This document shows, in pieces, positions 12,757-22,626 of a stretch of DNA of 64,000 nt. Positions within the stretch are counted from its first letter, which is position 1, and each line of letters begins with the position of its first letter. The position numbers and the translations under genes were made by a program. Source of the DNA: Sthenelais limicola (taxonomy: Eukaryota; Annelida; Polychaeta; Phyllodocida; Sigalionidae); the NCBI GenBank assembly GCA_942159475.1, contig OW804095.1, positions 67,670,773 to 67,734,772 on the forward strand, written 5' to 3'. The notes beneath the pieces were generated by a model that had not been told where the DNA came from, made no database searches, and saw only the letters and a program-made list of their open reading frames with translations.

Positions 12757-13150
12757 TGTTATAGAATAGAATAGAATATAATAGAACAATCTTTTATTCA
12801 TCATCGTGGTTGTACATTATGTTATTGATGAACAGGTCTACAGGTCTCTAGGTACCTTTTAGGATTTACACCTAGGTCTTCCAGCCGTTCCCTTGATATA
12901 TATATAAAGGGTTAATACATAGTACACAGTACATTTAGGTAAAATCATATATGCAAGTTAAAACAGTTTAAAACCTATAACTAAGTAATAACATGGTAAT
13001 CCAGTACAGGTACTAGGCAAGCAGATGATGCTCAGGGCCTAGTATGTGTAAAAAAACACTTATAGTTTAACCGAAGCATTAATATAATAATAAGCCGTCT
13101 GCGTTCATTTATTCGCAGTAAACCATGGCTCCCTGACCCACACATCCATT
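12757..13150 (-). mobile_element. possible LINE 3' fragment, reverse orientation, nested
   Basis: On the minus strand the segment ends with AATAAAAGATTG and a TTCTA-type short repeat (the plus strand shows TAGAATAGAATAGAATA at 12761). This is the kind of 3' tail found on CR1/jockey-like LINEs. There is no coding evidence and the other limit is unclear. Confidence 0.3.
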
Positions 13151-13250
13151 ATCCATTAAATATGTCACTGGATGTCCTGACTGTCCCGGGTTTTTTTTAA
13201 AATATTTGCGCAAAATGGGGAAGGGTAAGTGCAGATTTGGAATGTGTAGG

Positions 13251-13300
13251 GGTTTCTTTGACTCTCTGTGTCAGGTTTCTTTGACTCTCTGTGTCAGAGA
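13251..13300. repeat. 24-25-bp tandem duplication
   Basis: The unit GTTTCTTTGACTCTCTGTGT occurs twice in succession, followed by related GTGTCAGAGA words, inside the DNA element. Confidence 0.6.
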
Positions 13301-13746
13301 GTGAGTATGAGTGTCAGAGAATGTAGTGTCAGATGCGTGACAGTAAGTGTGAATGCTAGGTGAGTTAGCAGTGCCAGTGTACTGTTGTGGCTGCATTATA
13401 ATGAGTATCTAGACGCGATTTTGAATGCGCATTATATGCGCAATTGAGATCACATCAATATTATTGACTTTTGAAGAAAACATGTATTCGCAAATGCAAG
13501 TGGTTGAGTAACACATGTTTAATACAAACATAAATGAACATGAATGAGAACTTGATCCAACACAAGTGTGAGACCACCAAAACATTGGAGGAAATAGACG
13601 CAATGGATTTCACATAATGGTTGCTAATGGTATGTTCATTTCACTGTGATTCAAGTGCCATAAGTATCACACTTCACTAGTTTGTGGTCAATCACAAAAT
13701 GATCACAGTGCCATCACACTCAATTGCACTCAGTGCCCGTCGGGTA

Positions 13747-16188
13747 ACTAAAATCGTCAAAAATCATCTAAAAAATAATAAGTCCCCAGGTTGCGATGGC
13801 TTCACTGCTGAATTTTATAAATTCTTTTGGTACGCCATACACAATATTTTTATGTCAATGTTCGCTTTTTGTCTTGAAACAGGGAAAATGTGTGACAGCC
13901 AGAGTAGAGGCCTAATCTGTGTTATACCTAAAAAGGATTCAGATATTACTTATTTAAGTAACTGGAGACCTATTACTCTGTTAAACATGGATTATAAAAT
14001 TATCTCGAAAGTTATATCTAAAAGACTGGAATTTTACTTACATGACATGATAGGAGAAGACCAGTTTGGATTTATTAAAAATAGAAATATCGGAATAGCC
14101 GTCAGAAAAATAGATGATCCGATTTCTTTTTTGGAAAAGAACCATCTTCAGGGTTTGGTGGTATCGTTCGACTTCACCAAAGCTTACGATTCCGTGAGTT
14201 GGGAGTTTTTGGACAGTGCCCTTAAATCGTATAACATTAATGAGAAATATAGAAGCTGGATCAAAATGCTATTACATAATTCAAAAGCCACCTTTTGTAA
14301 CAATGGCCACATCTCAGAATGGTTTAATATCAAGCGTGGAGTAAAACAAGGGGATCCCATCTCCTCTATTATGTTCACAATAGCTGTTGAAATGTTAGCT
14401 ATAAGCATAAGAGAAAATAGTGAAATTGAAGGTATCCGCTTTGGTGAATATGAATCTAAAATAACACAATTTGCCGATGATCTAACAATTTCTGTACCAA
14501 ATGAAATATCCTTAGTAAAAGCCATTAGAATGATAGAAAATTTCTATCTCGCTTCTGGATTAAAACTTAATCCCAAGAAGACCAAAGGCTTCAACGTGGG
14601 GAACATTATTCTGACTAATAGAGATGTACTAAATTTTTCATGGGAAAATCAAATAAAAATACTGGGTATAACCCTCCTATCTCCGAGAAACGAGAAAAAA
14701 ATTGTAAAGGAGAACACCAGTGTGCTTATTCTCAAAATGAAAAATGTATTAAGACAATGGTCTAGAAGATCGTTGACTATGAAGGGGAGAATACTGGTCG
14801 TGAATGTTTTTATACTTCCCCTATTTCAGTATACTCTCGCCTGTGTCCCTATACCTGTTAAGACACAGAAAGAAATCGATGTAATAATAATGAACTTTAT
14901 ATGGAAAGGCCCTTCCAACAAAATCAGCACCGATTTCCTTGTACAGAAAATCGAAAATGGTGGCTTAGGCCTAAGAAATATAAAAGAAATAGTCGAAACG
15001 AATCGACTGAAATGGATTCAGGTACTACTCGAATACAAAAACTCTAATAATTTTAGAGCAGTTGAGGCTGATGCTGGTAGAAATGTTGAAAGCATTATAT
15101 TATCAAGATACAAACCCATATCTGTACTAAATCATTTCTATCAAGATGTATTTGATGTATGGAATAGATACTACTATAATGTTAAACCAGAGAATACTTC
15201 TGACATTTTAAAGGAGAGAATATGGTTCAATCGTCTTATTAAATTCAAAGGACAGATGTTCCTATATGAGTCGTGGGAAAAGAAAGGTATAATAGTTTTT
15301 GGTGATTTGCTGAATGAGAAAAAACAATTTATGTCAATCTTAGAACTAAAAAAACTGTATAATGTCGACTCTCTACTCTCCTGGAGAAGGGACCTTTTAT
15401 CTTCAATCCCTACCGATTGGTGGAAAAAACTCAAAAATGAATATGATGTACCATCTGACGATTTGATTAACATTAAGATTAACAAGGTAACCGTCAATGT
15501 AAGATCGGCCAGTGCGAAAATAATATATAATGCATTGGTAACAAAGAGAAAGCCAAAAACAGAAAAACTAAATGGCTGGAAAGATATTTTGATGTTTTCT
15601 GATGAACAAATGATGAATATTGATTGGAGCAAAATTTTTCTTCACCCCTATAAATGCACATCCGAAACAAGATTGCAAAATTTGCAATATAGGGTAATAC
15701 ACAGAACTATTACATGTAATGAATTTCTGAAAAACAAAAAAATCAGAGATGAAAACACATGTTCCTTTTGCAACAAAGGGGATGATGTTAGACATTTCCT
15801 GGCCGATTGCCCCAAGACCAAAAGGCTATGGGAGGATATAATAAGATGTGTATGCTCTATGGGTCATCTGAACTCATCGAAAAATGGAAAACCCATGTTT
15901 CATATTGCAAATAATGATGTACAATTCAAAGCTGAGAGTATTCTCTTTGGTGTGGAGCCTTGTGGCATAACAGAAAAAATTGTTAATTGGATAATATTAC
16001 AAGTCAAAGCTTTCGTTCACAGACAAAAACTCTTCTATAATGGTGAACTTACTTTTAAACACCTGATTGCAGAATTAGACAGTAGATGTAGATCAGTTTT
16101 ATATCAGAACAAAATATCTAATACCTCAAGTGAATGGAAAAACGCATGGAGAATTTTACATGCCGACCTAAGTAGCTTAACAGATTAG
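13747..16188 (+). pseudogene. LINE-A ORF2, reverse transcriptase and C-terminal part
   Basis: This open frame continues ORF2 after the inserted element and starts with TKIVKNHLKNNKSPGCDG, the conserved lead-in to the RT. Motifs in order are NWRPI, FDFTKAYD (A), RGVKQGDPIS (B), FADD (C, about 14472) and GLKLNPKKTK. A long C-terminal region ends with a C-x2-C...H-x4-C knuckle (CSFC...RHFLADC, about 15760-15810) followed by a W, as in L1/Tx1 ORF2. Together with 10524-11863 the uninterrupted protein would be about 1,260 residues, normal for the group. The RT itself has no break and all catalytic aspartates are present, but without the 5' part it is only a fragment. The apparent start at 13684 lies inside the DNA element and is not native. 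Confidence 0.88.
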
Positions 16189-16426
16189 ACCTCAAATCTA
16201 ATGGAATATAGCCTTTATATAATGATTTAAAAAAATATAAAAATGTGTATATAATCTAATCTTCACACAATGTTATCATCAAGATGAGTATGTATTTCAT
16301 AATTTTCATTTTATTAAGGTCTACGCTGAGGAACGAAATGGGTTCGATGTATTTTTATGTGTTATCGGCCCGGAGAGAACAAGTTTTGTTGATATATTGA
16401 ATAAAGCTGTTTTAAAAAAACAAAAA
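16189..16426 (+). terminator. LINE-A 3' UTR and poly(A) signal
   Basis: This short AT-rich 3' UTR has AATAAA at 16400-16405 followed by an A-rich tail that runs into the second copy of the target-site duplication. Confidence 0.75.
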
Positions 16427-16440
16427 AACTATTGCCATTT
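16427..16440. repeat. target-site duplication of LINE-A, 3' copy
   Basis: This is an exact 14-bp match to 7929-7942. Confidence 0.9.
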
Positions 16441-16841
16441 TTTAAAATTTAGCTTGGGATAAATGTCTGGGAAAGGTAAATAAACATGAACACGTTCGGA
16501 AAAAATAACTACCATTAAGTCATTTACTTTATTATACTATAGTGTACAGCATGACTGATGTGATTTATTGGTAAACCACCAAAGCAAAGTATTCAGAGTT
16601 GCAATCAATTATAAGTCTATTTGAATAAGAAAGATCACTTTGACTATTGATTATATATGTGATTGACCGTATCAATCATTATCAACCTTATTGTACTCTA
16701 CGAATATGTATGTGTATTTGTAGAATCCCTCTGTATATGGTATTATCACAGCTAAATTAGTAAACTAGATACTTTCAAAAGTACATCTTTTATGATAACA
16801 TCTTCAGGTTAGATAAGTGTATCTCGTGGATATACACGTCA

Positions 16842-17489
16842 TTAAAATGTGGTTGTATCTGTTGGTACATATTCGTAATTACTTTCGAATGCTTCATTGT
16901 CCTTTCCTTCACTAAATGACCCTGACTGTACGACATCTTCACTACTTTCCTCTTTGTTTCTTTCCTCATATTTGAACTTGTATGTCAATCCTATCACGCC
17001 AGCAAATACCATGAATCCGCCAGACGCACTGAGTCCTATTATGGTATTCATTCTGTAGATATCCCACATATTTCCGAAATAAGGACCATTTGCATTCAGT
17101 CCCTGTTGTGTTGCATAAACTATATTGCTCGTTTTATCCTTGAAAACACATGTATATATGCCAAAGTGTTGTTCCTGTACGTGGATAATAACCATATCCA
17201 TACCGTCCTGGCTCACCATCCAACCAGCATAACCATCCAGGATCTTGAATGAGCTGTCTTCCCCTCCTTTCATTATGTTTGGGCCTGGTCGGATCCAGTA
17301 GAGATACTCTACATTAACTCCTGCCGATATGGACGAATCATTGCAGTGTATGGTTGCATTCTCATCAAATTTCGCATTTATATTTTGGCTCTCTTCTACG
17401 TAGAGGAAAGTGTCTATTACTTGGGCATTGGTGACACAGATCCCGAGCAAAAGCAGGAGAAATGCCTGGAACAATGTAAGTCCTTTCAT
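16842..17489 (-). CDS. single-pass membrane protein with one immunoglobulin domain
   Basis: This is a 215-residue protein if read from the ATG at 17489. An in-frame upstream ATG at 17612 would add 41 residues, but the inner Met gives a good signal peptide (MKGLTLFQAFLLLLLGICVTNAQ-like, hydrophobic and ending small-polar), so I prefer it. Residues about 25-140 form one Ig fold: Cys in IHCND, Trp in YLYWIRPG, and the Y-x-C of GIYTC. A transmembrane segment follows (IIGLSASGGFMVFAGVIGLTY), then KFKYEER as a stop-transfer and an acidic tail of about 40 residues with a NYEYVP tyrosine motif. Such proteins act as surface adhesion or immune-type receptors, but the ligand cannot be told. AATAAA words on the minus strand lie about 275-320 bases downstream. 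No intron is needed, which is unusual for Ig genes. It sits between the two LINEs. Confidence 0.72.
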   Translation of the reverse strand: MKGLTLFQAFLLLLLGICVTNAQVIDTFLYVEESQNINAKFDENATIHCNDSSISAGVNVEYLYWIRPGPNIMKGGEDSSFKILDGYAGWMVSQDGMDMVIIHVQEQHFGIYTCVFKDKTSNIVYATQQGLNANGPYFGNMWDIYRMNTIIGLSASGGFMVFAGVIGLTYKFKYEERNKEESSEDVVQSGSFSEGKDNEAFESNYEYVPTDTTTF

Positions 17490-20437
17490 TCTTTCTATCG
17501 CTACCGCTCGTATTTTAGCGGAATATAATAATACTGTTCCAGATGCAAGCACGTATACAATTGTCTTGATACAATTAATAATCTTCCAATGTGAAAGATT
17601 GTGGATGGCCAAAATCCACTATGTAGATATATATCCCTTAAAACCCTTTCGGTCTTTTCCTTCCTTGGGACTGTGGTTGAAAGGAGAGTTTGTTGACGGA
17701 TTGGAATTAGTCGAAAGCCCATTGGATTTAGATAGGGGCGGTAAATATTCAACAAGCGACCGCCCCTCCTCCCTTTCATCGAAATAGTCAGCTTAAACTT
17801 CTGGGTCCAATTAAGTCTCAACTCTACCTTTCAATTGGCAAATACCATTCGCATTATAATTGTAGATCATGTGTTTATTCAGTGTTTATTGAGCAAAAGG
17901 ATATGAACTAATGGCATATAAGAATGAACATTTATTTGGAAAACAGCCCCCCCCCCCCCCATTACATATGAGTATAATCGCTACCTGATAACATTGTTAG
18001 TAATGCATACGTTGGGACACTCTGTGTAGTGTTACAGGTATGATCTCACGTTTGATGCACCATTGCCTGCCATAACAAACAGTGGAATCCGTGTTTTCAG
18101 CTGATATCTAAGAGTACACCTGTGATAAGATATCATTGGTTAGACTGTTTAAACAACGTAGCGAATGGAATTTAATCGATGTATAAATCAATAGTTTCCC
18201 TTTTTACATGCTATACGTTGCAAAAGAGATGATAATATATCCAGTTTCACATTGTAGCGTATATATTGATATATTTATCATTGATTAGGAGATATCTAAA
18301 TCAAATTAGATTATTATGTATTGGATATAATTACTCATGCATAATGGACTTATGATATTCATTATAAAGGGCCTACATGAAAGAATCTATTTTGACGTAA
18401 ATATTTTAGGTCCGATATCTGAACAATGAAGTATGTTGGATATAAAACGAATAAACCAGGAATGTATATATTAAGGAGCTACCATTTCCTTTTGGTGTAT
18501 TGGAAATCAATGAATACACATTTTATATGCACAACACTCATTAATATACTATACCTACCTTAGTAATTAATTGCTCTACTAGAGACGATCCCTTGTTCTC
18601 TGACGTGTGGTATATGGCTTTATCTTGATGAACCTTGGCCCTTTCATCGCTAGCACAGCATTAGTTTATCTAAGGTGAATTTACGAGTACTCACTGTTTA
18701 CTCTAGATTCAAAACAGTGGTTCGATTCATGAACAAATTAAGTGATTTTCTAATTGATTTGAAATTGAAAGTTATTCAGTTTGTCCATTTTCCTATGCCA
18801 CCAGACTATATTCCTATATTAATTATAATACTGTAGATGGCGCAACGGAGCCTGGAAAACCTGTGGCAGGAGGTGCATTCTGCCAGGACGGATGACAAAG
18901 AAGGAGTTTGGTATACCCCGAATCGAGCACTGTGTGGCTTACCCACTGTTACCTACTCCAGGTCTCAATTATGGGCACTGTCTGACCCATCAGTCCTTCC
19001 ATGATGCCTCTTGATAATTTTCGGGTGGATGGATACCTTTAATACCTCGTTTTAATTCACATACCAATACCGCGCACCCACCTACTGTATAACATCGAAT
19101 AAGCGTCCCCGCCCGCCTCACACAGGTGTAATATTCTGATAAACATTACCTCTTGCTTTTTATTCCTTATTTCCAGGTAGATTTATGACTGGAATACCCG
19201 GTTTTAATGTTTCACCCGTGGGTATAGTCAGTTATAGTGGACTGCAAAGAAGAGTAATACAGGATCTCTTGCAAAGTTCCATGCACGGGTACTGAAGGTA
19301 CATTTTATGGAAAACCATGAAAGCCATAATTTGCTTATGATAATAATTATCTAATTTCCATTAGGAACTATTTTAATTCAATTTGAATAGGAATATACTA
19401 TATCTAATTTCCATTGGGAACTATTTGAATTCAATTTAAATAAGAATATAAATTACAAACATATACATACAATAGATATCTTCTCTTAAATAGTCGTATT
19501 TATTAGTTTTTCCTCCGCCACACATTCATTTTTGTCAGATGGTATTATTGAGTTGAAATTATTGAAATATTCAACGGCGATTACACCAATACTTCCTCTT
19601 TGAACGGCCTTTATGCTAATAATGTCTGGACAAAGGCTTCCTGGACAAAGAAAGCAGGCCCTAACCTTTGAATATCAAAGGGGTTTTGTACTGCTAAATT
19701 CATAATTATTTTTCCTGTGATAGGACATAGGCCTACGTTAGAACCGATGTATAAAGGTGATGAACAGGTATAAAGCGACGACTGGTAATGGTATATGGCA
19801 AAGATTGCAAACAGGTAAATTAATTCGCAACATTGCAACGCAAATACTCACCGTTATAACATAATTATGTGTATCTATCGGGGGTATGCAGGTTCAATTG
19901 TTCACATCTCATGCTAAGCTATGCTAGAAATTGGATTTTATTCCTAATCTCTATTTCCATCAAAGGACAACTGTATTGGCAGTTGTAGGAAATTTGATAT
20001 CCAGAGCCTTGCGGAAACAAACTTCAGTAAATAAATGCATTTGGATGGACGATCCCTGTAATCTCGGAGTATTGGTCTATGTAATAGAAACACAATTTAT
20101 AATCGGCCACTCTTTCTATACTCGTGATACTGTTACTCTAATACTGATGCTATACTACTTGATAGCGCTGTTTGGATTCTGTATTTTCACGTCATTACCA
20201 CCTTTTCATTTTGTAACTTTGTAAATAATGAAGTTTTAATTCCGAGATGTGAGGGAAGGCCTGAGCCATAGGACTCTTTGGTCAAACTAACATCTAAAGA
20301 CAAATACAAACTTAATCAATGCAATTAATTTAACAGTAGTCTCCAGTTTACACGCCTTTTGTAACTCAATATACACAGCAAAGATTGAGTTATACCATCA
20401 AACCCAGCCCTATATCTTCATTATAAATTAGGAGATA
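17490..20437. other. gene-free stretch between Ig gene and LINE-B
   Basis: Nothing coding is recognised. It contains the presumed upstream region of the Ig gene, a run of 14 C at 17947-17960 and a 53-bp diverged tandem duplication starting at about 19350 (TCTAATTTCCATT...GGAACTATTT, twice). Confidence 0.5.
19350..19452. repeat. 53-bp tandem duplication
   Basis: Two copies beginning TCTAATTTCCATT start at 19350 and 19403, with a few differences. Confidence 0.65.
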
Positions 20438-20850
20438 TTTTTTTTTTTTATTACCATTTTGGCCGTACAAATTACAATATAATACAAAAAGCGCCTGTCC
20501 AACTTGTGGATGTGTTCTCGCGTCACCTCAAATCATTACTATATTTACCTTACACTTCGTCATTTACCTTTACAATTACCCTACTAAAGGTTTACACAAT
20601 GTTAGATTTCATCCTTAGTGTTTGCTTAATCACGGCTCTTTTCACCTTACAATTATTCATCTTCCAATTCAAACTATCCAACAAGAATTAGTTTTAATCT
20701 AATCAACTTATTAGTGTCATAATACCGTTTACCATTTTATGCGAACAGCTACAATTCCATTTAGATGCTGTTTGTACTCACTATTGCCTAGCCCTTACAA
20801 GAGCTTTTACTAAAAACAGGGACAGATTAAAAACTACCACTTGGCAGTAT
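20438..20850 (-). terminator. LINE-B 3' UTR with poly(A) tail
   Basis: The minus strand reads GGTAATAAAAAAAAAAA into flanking DNA. The poly(A) signal overlaps the tail itself. The 3' UTR is about 400 bases. Confidence 0.7.
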
Positions 20851-21996
20851 CTAGATTTCAATCATTTCTGTTAGCTTTAACCAGTATAGGTCTTTCAGTT
20901 GTTTGCTGAAGCCTGCCGGGTCATTACAATTGCGAATTAATTCCGGTAAATCATTCCACAGGGTTATTCCTCTGTAGTACGCACTTTTCCGCATTCGTTC
21001 CGATTTAGGGGTGAATGTTTTGAACGTGACACCTATTCTATTTCGGAGTTCCTTCACTCTCTCGCTCGTATCTTTATAAGCCTCTCTTTTTCTAAACAAT
21101 GTCTTGATAAGTGCAATTTCCCTTCGGTAATCAAGGGGTAACAATTTTCCCTTGAGCAAAAGTTCCTTCTTGGATAATTCCCAACCAAACGCTAATCTTA
21201 GTGCCTGAAAGATTATTTTTTGCATTTTTTTCTGTGCTACTAGATTACAATTCATAATTACCGGGCCTACATATTCCAATAAAGGGAGTACGTACGTTTT
21301 ACACAGCAGCCAACAGAGATCACCGTTTAGGTATTTTCATCTCTTACTTATGCCAGATAATGACCATTTTGCCCTTGCTACCATGCTATTCGCTTGCATA
21401 TTCATGCTTAATTTATCATCAATTGATACGCCTAGGTATTTGAATATGTGTACACATTCTAATACATCATTATCACACCTCAACATAATATTCGTTTCAT
21501 ACCTGCTTTTACTAAATACCTGGTATTTTGTTTTCTTTTTATTTATTACCAGTCCATTTAGTTTACACCAATTGTTATAGATGTTGATAGCATTTTGGGC
21601 TTTAATCTCCAATTCTTTATCCCCACTCGCTGTTACAGTAATCACTGCGTCGTCCGCAAATAATACCAATTTTCCACCAAAATTAATATCTCCAAGGTCG
21701 TTGCAGAATATTAAAAACATTAAGGGGCCTAAAATGCTCCCCTGGGGGACACCGTTTAGAACATGCTCGTTGGATGTACATATTTCATCTTGTTTAAGGA
21801 ATTGCAGTCTATCACTCAAAAAATCTCTCAATATACCACAAAGATTTGGGCCCATGCCCATCATCTTCAGCTTTCTTAGGAACAAACCATGCGACACGGT
21901 ATTAAACGCCTTTTTTATATCAAAATATATCGAAAGACACCTTTTCCCTGCATCTAAGTTTTCATAGATCCCTTCTTGATTGCAGTTTATTATATG
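20851..21996 (-). pseudogene. LINE-B ORF2, reverse transcriptase core and C-terminus
   Basis: The frame resumes at a His codon (21994-21996) shared with the other half and reads HIINCNQEGIYENLDAGK, then FDIKKAF (RT motif A), GVPQGSILGP (B), FADD (C, about 21648), GLVINKKKTK and FKYLGVSID. One TGA at 21337-21339 follows SGISKR. The same frame continues with KYLNGDLCWLL and ends ITLWNDLPELI...LTEMIEI. A C-to-T change in an Arg CGA codon would explain the stop. The C-terminal layout is that of jockey/CR1-type LINEs. Confidence 0.85.
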
Positions 21997-22104
21997 CGCA
22001 TGCTATATGAGAGATGCTATAAGTGGGGTGCTATAAAAATAGTCATATAGGACGCGTCCTATAAAAATGTAGTTGTCTAAAAATAGCTCTGACTCAGCAC
22101 TTCC

Positions 22105-22162
22105 GCTGTCTCCGCGGAGATCCCCGCGGAGATCCCCGCGGAGATCCCCGCGGAGATCCCCG
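22105..22162. repeat. 12-bp tandem array (CGCGGAGATCCC)
   Basis: About four and a half copies of a 12-bp unit lie in tandem. The unit contains the palindrome CCGCGG, so neighbouring units can pair. The minus-strand frame reads Gly-Asp-Leu-Arg repeats, which I regard as an artefact. Confidence 0.8.
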
Positions 22163-22485
22163 TGATCGGTAATCCACCTGTGATTATAAAAATACATAAT
22201 AAACACCACACCATTAAATAGAGAATTAAATTCTCTATCAAATGATGTAAGGTTTATTATTGTAGCTCAAGAAATGGCTACGATATGAACGTTTTAGTTC
22301 AACCAAGTCAGTAAGTAAACACTGCATGATCACACAGTCCTGACAGCTCACTCACACAGTCCTGACAGCTACAACAAGCCTACTGAAGGTGCTCTCAGCG
22401 GGGCAGCTGGGGCTCTCTGAGAGTCTTTAATACTTTTTCAGTGATATCTGATGATGATCAAATTTTATGCACATATAATAAATAT

Positions 22486-22622
22486 AGAATGGAACTCGCC
22501 AGCAATAATCGAAAATTTATAGGACTTGATTCGTCCACATAAGCACTCTGCCTACGGCATCGTGCTTATGTGGACGAATCTCGTCCTATAAATTTTCGAT
22601 TATTGCCGGCTCGTCCCATTCT
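22486..22622. repeat. foldback hairpin
   Basis: The left arm (AGAATGGAACTCGCCAGC onward) and the right arm (ending GAGCC.. / CCATTCT on the plus strand) are inverted copies of about 60 bp with a loop of about 15 bp (TCTGCCTACGGCATC). The right end coincides with the end of the 630-bp insertion, so this hairpin may be the element that inserted. Confidence 0.75.
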
Positions 22623-22626
22623 CTCT

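Larger units (their letters stand above)
11864..13744. mobile_element. DNA transposon-like insertion in LINE-A ORF2 (TA target duplication)
   Basis: The ends are inverted copies: the left begins CCCGACAGGCA and the right ends TGCCCGTCGGG. TA lies on both sides (11862-11863 and 13745-13746). Removing the element and one TA restores an unbroken valine codon and the LINE reading frame, so the limits are certain to within a base or two. It has no transposase frame and is non-autonomous. A TA duplication fits Tc1/mariner-like insertion, but these end sequences do not let me name a family. A 19-bp near-identical word (ACGCGATTTT.AATGCGCA) occurs near both ends, at 11890 and 13412, in direct orientation. 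A second, reversed LINE 3' end seems nested at 12757-13150. Confidence 0.85.
7943..16426 (+). mobile_element. LINE-A: full-length L1/Tx1-type non-LTR retrotransposon with NADAR ORF1
   Basis: The element is bounded by the exact 14-bp direct repeat at 7929-7942 and 16427-16440. It holds a 1.0-kb 5' UTR, ORF1 (8944-10473), a 50-bp gap, ORF2 (10524-16188) and a short 3' UTR ending in AATAAA and an A-rich tail. Removing the nested 1,881-bp insertion and its duplicated TA leaves about 6.6 kb, a normal full length for this group. ORF2 carries an APE-type endonuclease, a reverse transcriptase and a terminal Cys/His knuckle as in the L1/Tx1 group. ORF2 has one stop, one frameshift and the insertion, so this copy cannot move on its own, but ORF1 is intact. 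Confidence 0.92.
21997..22626. mobile_element. 630-bp insertion in LINE-B ORF2 (ATG target duplication)
   Basis: ATG at 21994-21996 and again at 22627-22629 flank the insert. Deleting it with one ATG restores the ORF2 reading frame, so the limits are precise. The ends are not inverted repeats of each other. Inside are a 16-bp palindrome around ACGCGT (about 22047), a 12-bp GC-rich tandem array (about 22105-22160), a small ATAGAGAAT...ATTCTCTAT palindrome, a 22-bp tandem repeat near 22330 and a large foldback at 22486-22622. It is probably a composite of nested pieces with no coding function. Confidence 0.75.

Noticed and set aside
13684..13746. Apparent start of the RT frame at 13684 as a native protein start
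   Set aside because: The first 21 codons lie inside the inserted DNA element and the TA target duplication. The true upstream sequence is at 11863 and before.
17490..17612. Longer Ig protein starting at ATG 17612
   Set aside because: The inner Met at 17489 is followed by a typical signal peptide. The extra 41 residues would bury it, although they contain a second hydrophobic stretch.
22003..22209. 68-codon minus-strand frame with Gly-Asp-Leu-Arg repeats
   Set aside because: It is produced by the 12-bp tandem array inside the 630-bp insertion and has no start context or homology.
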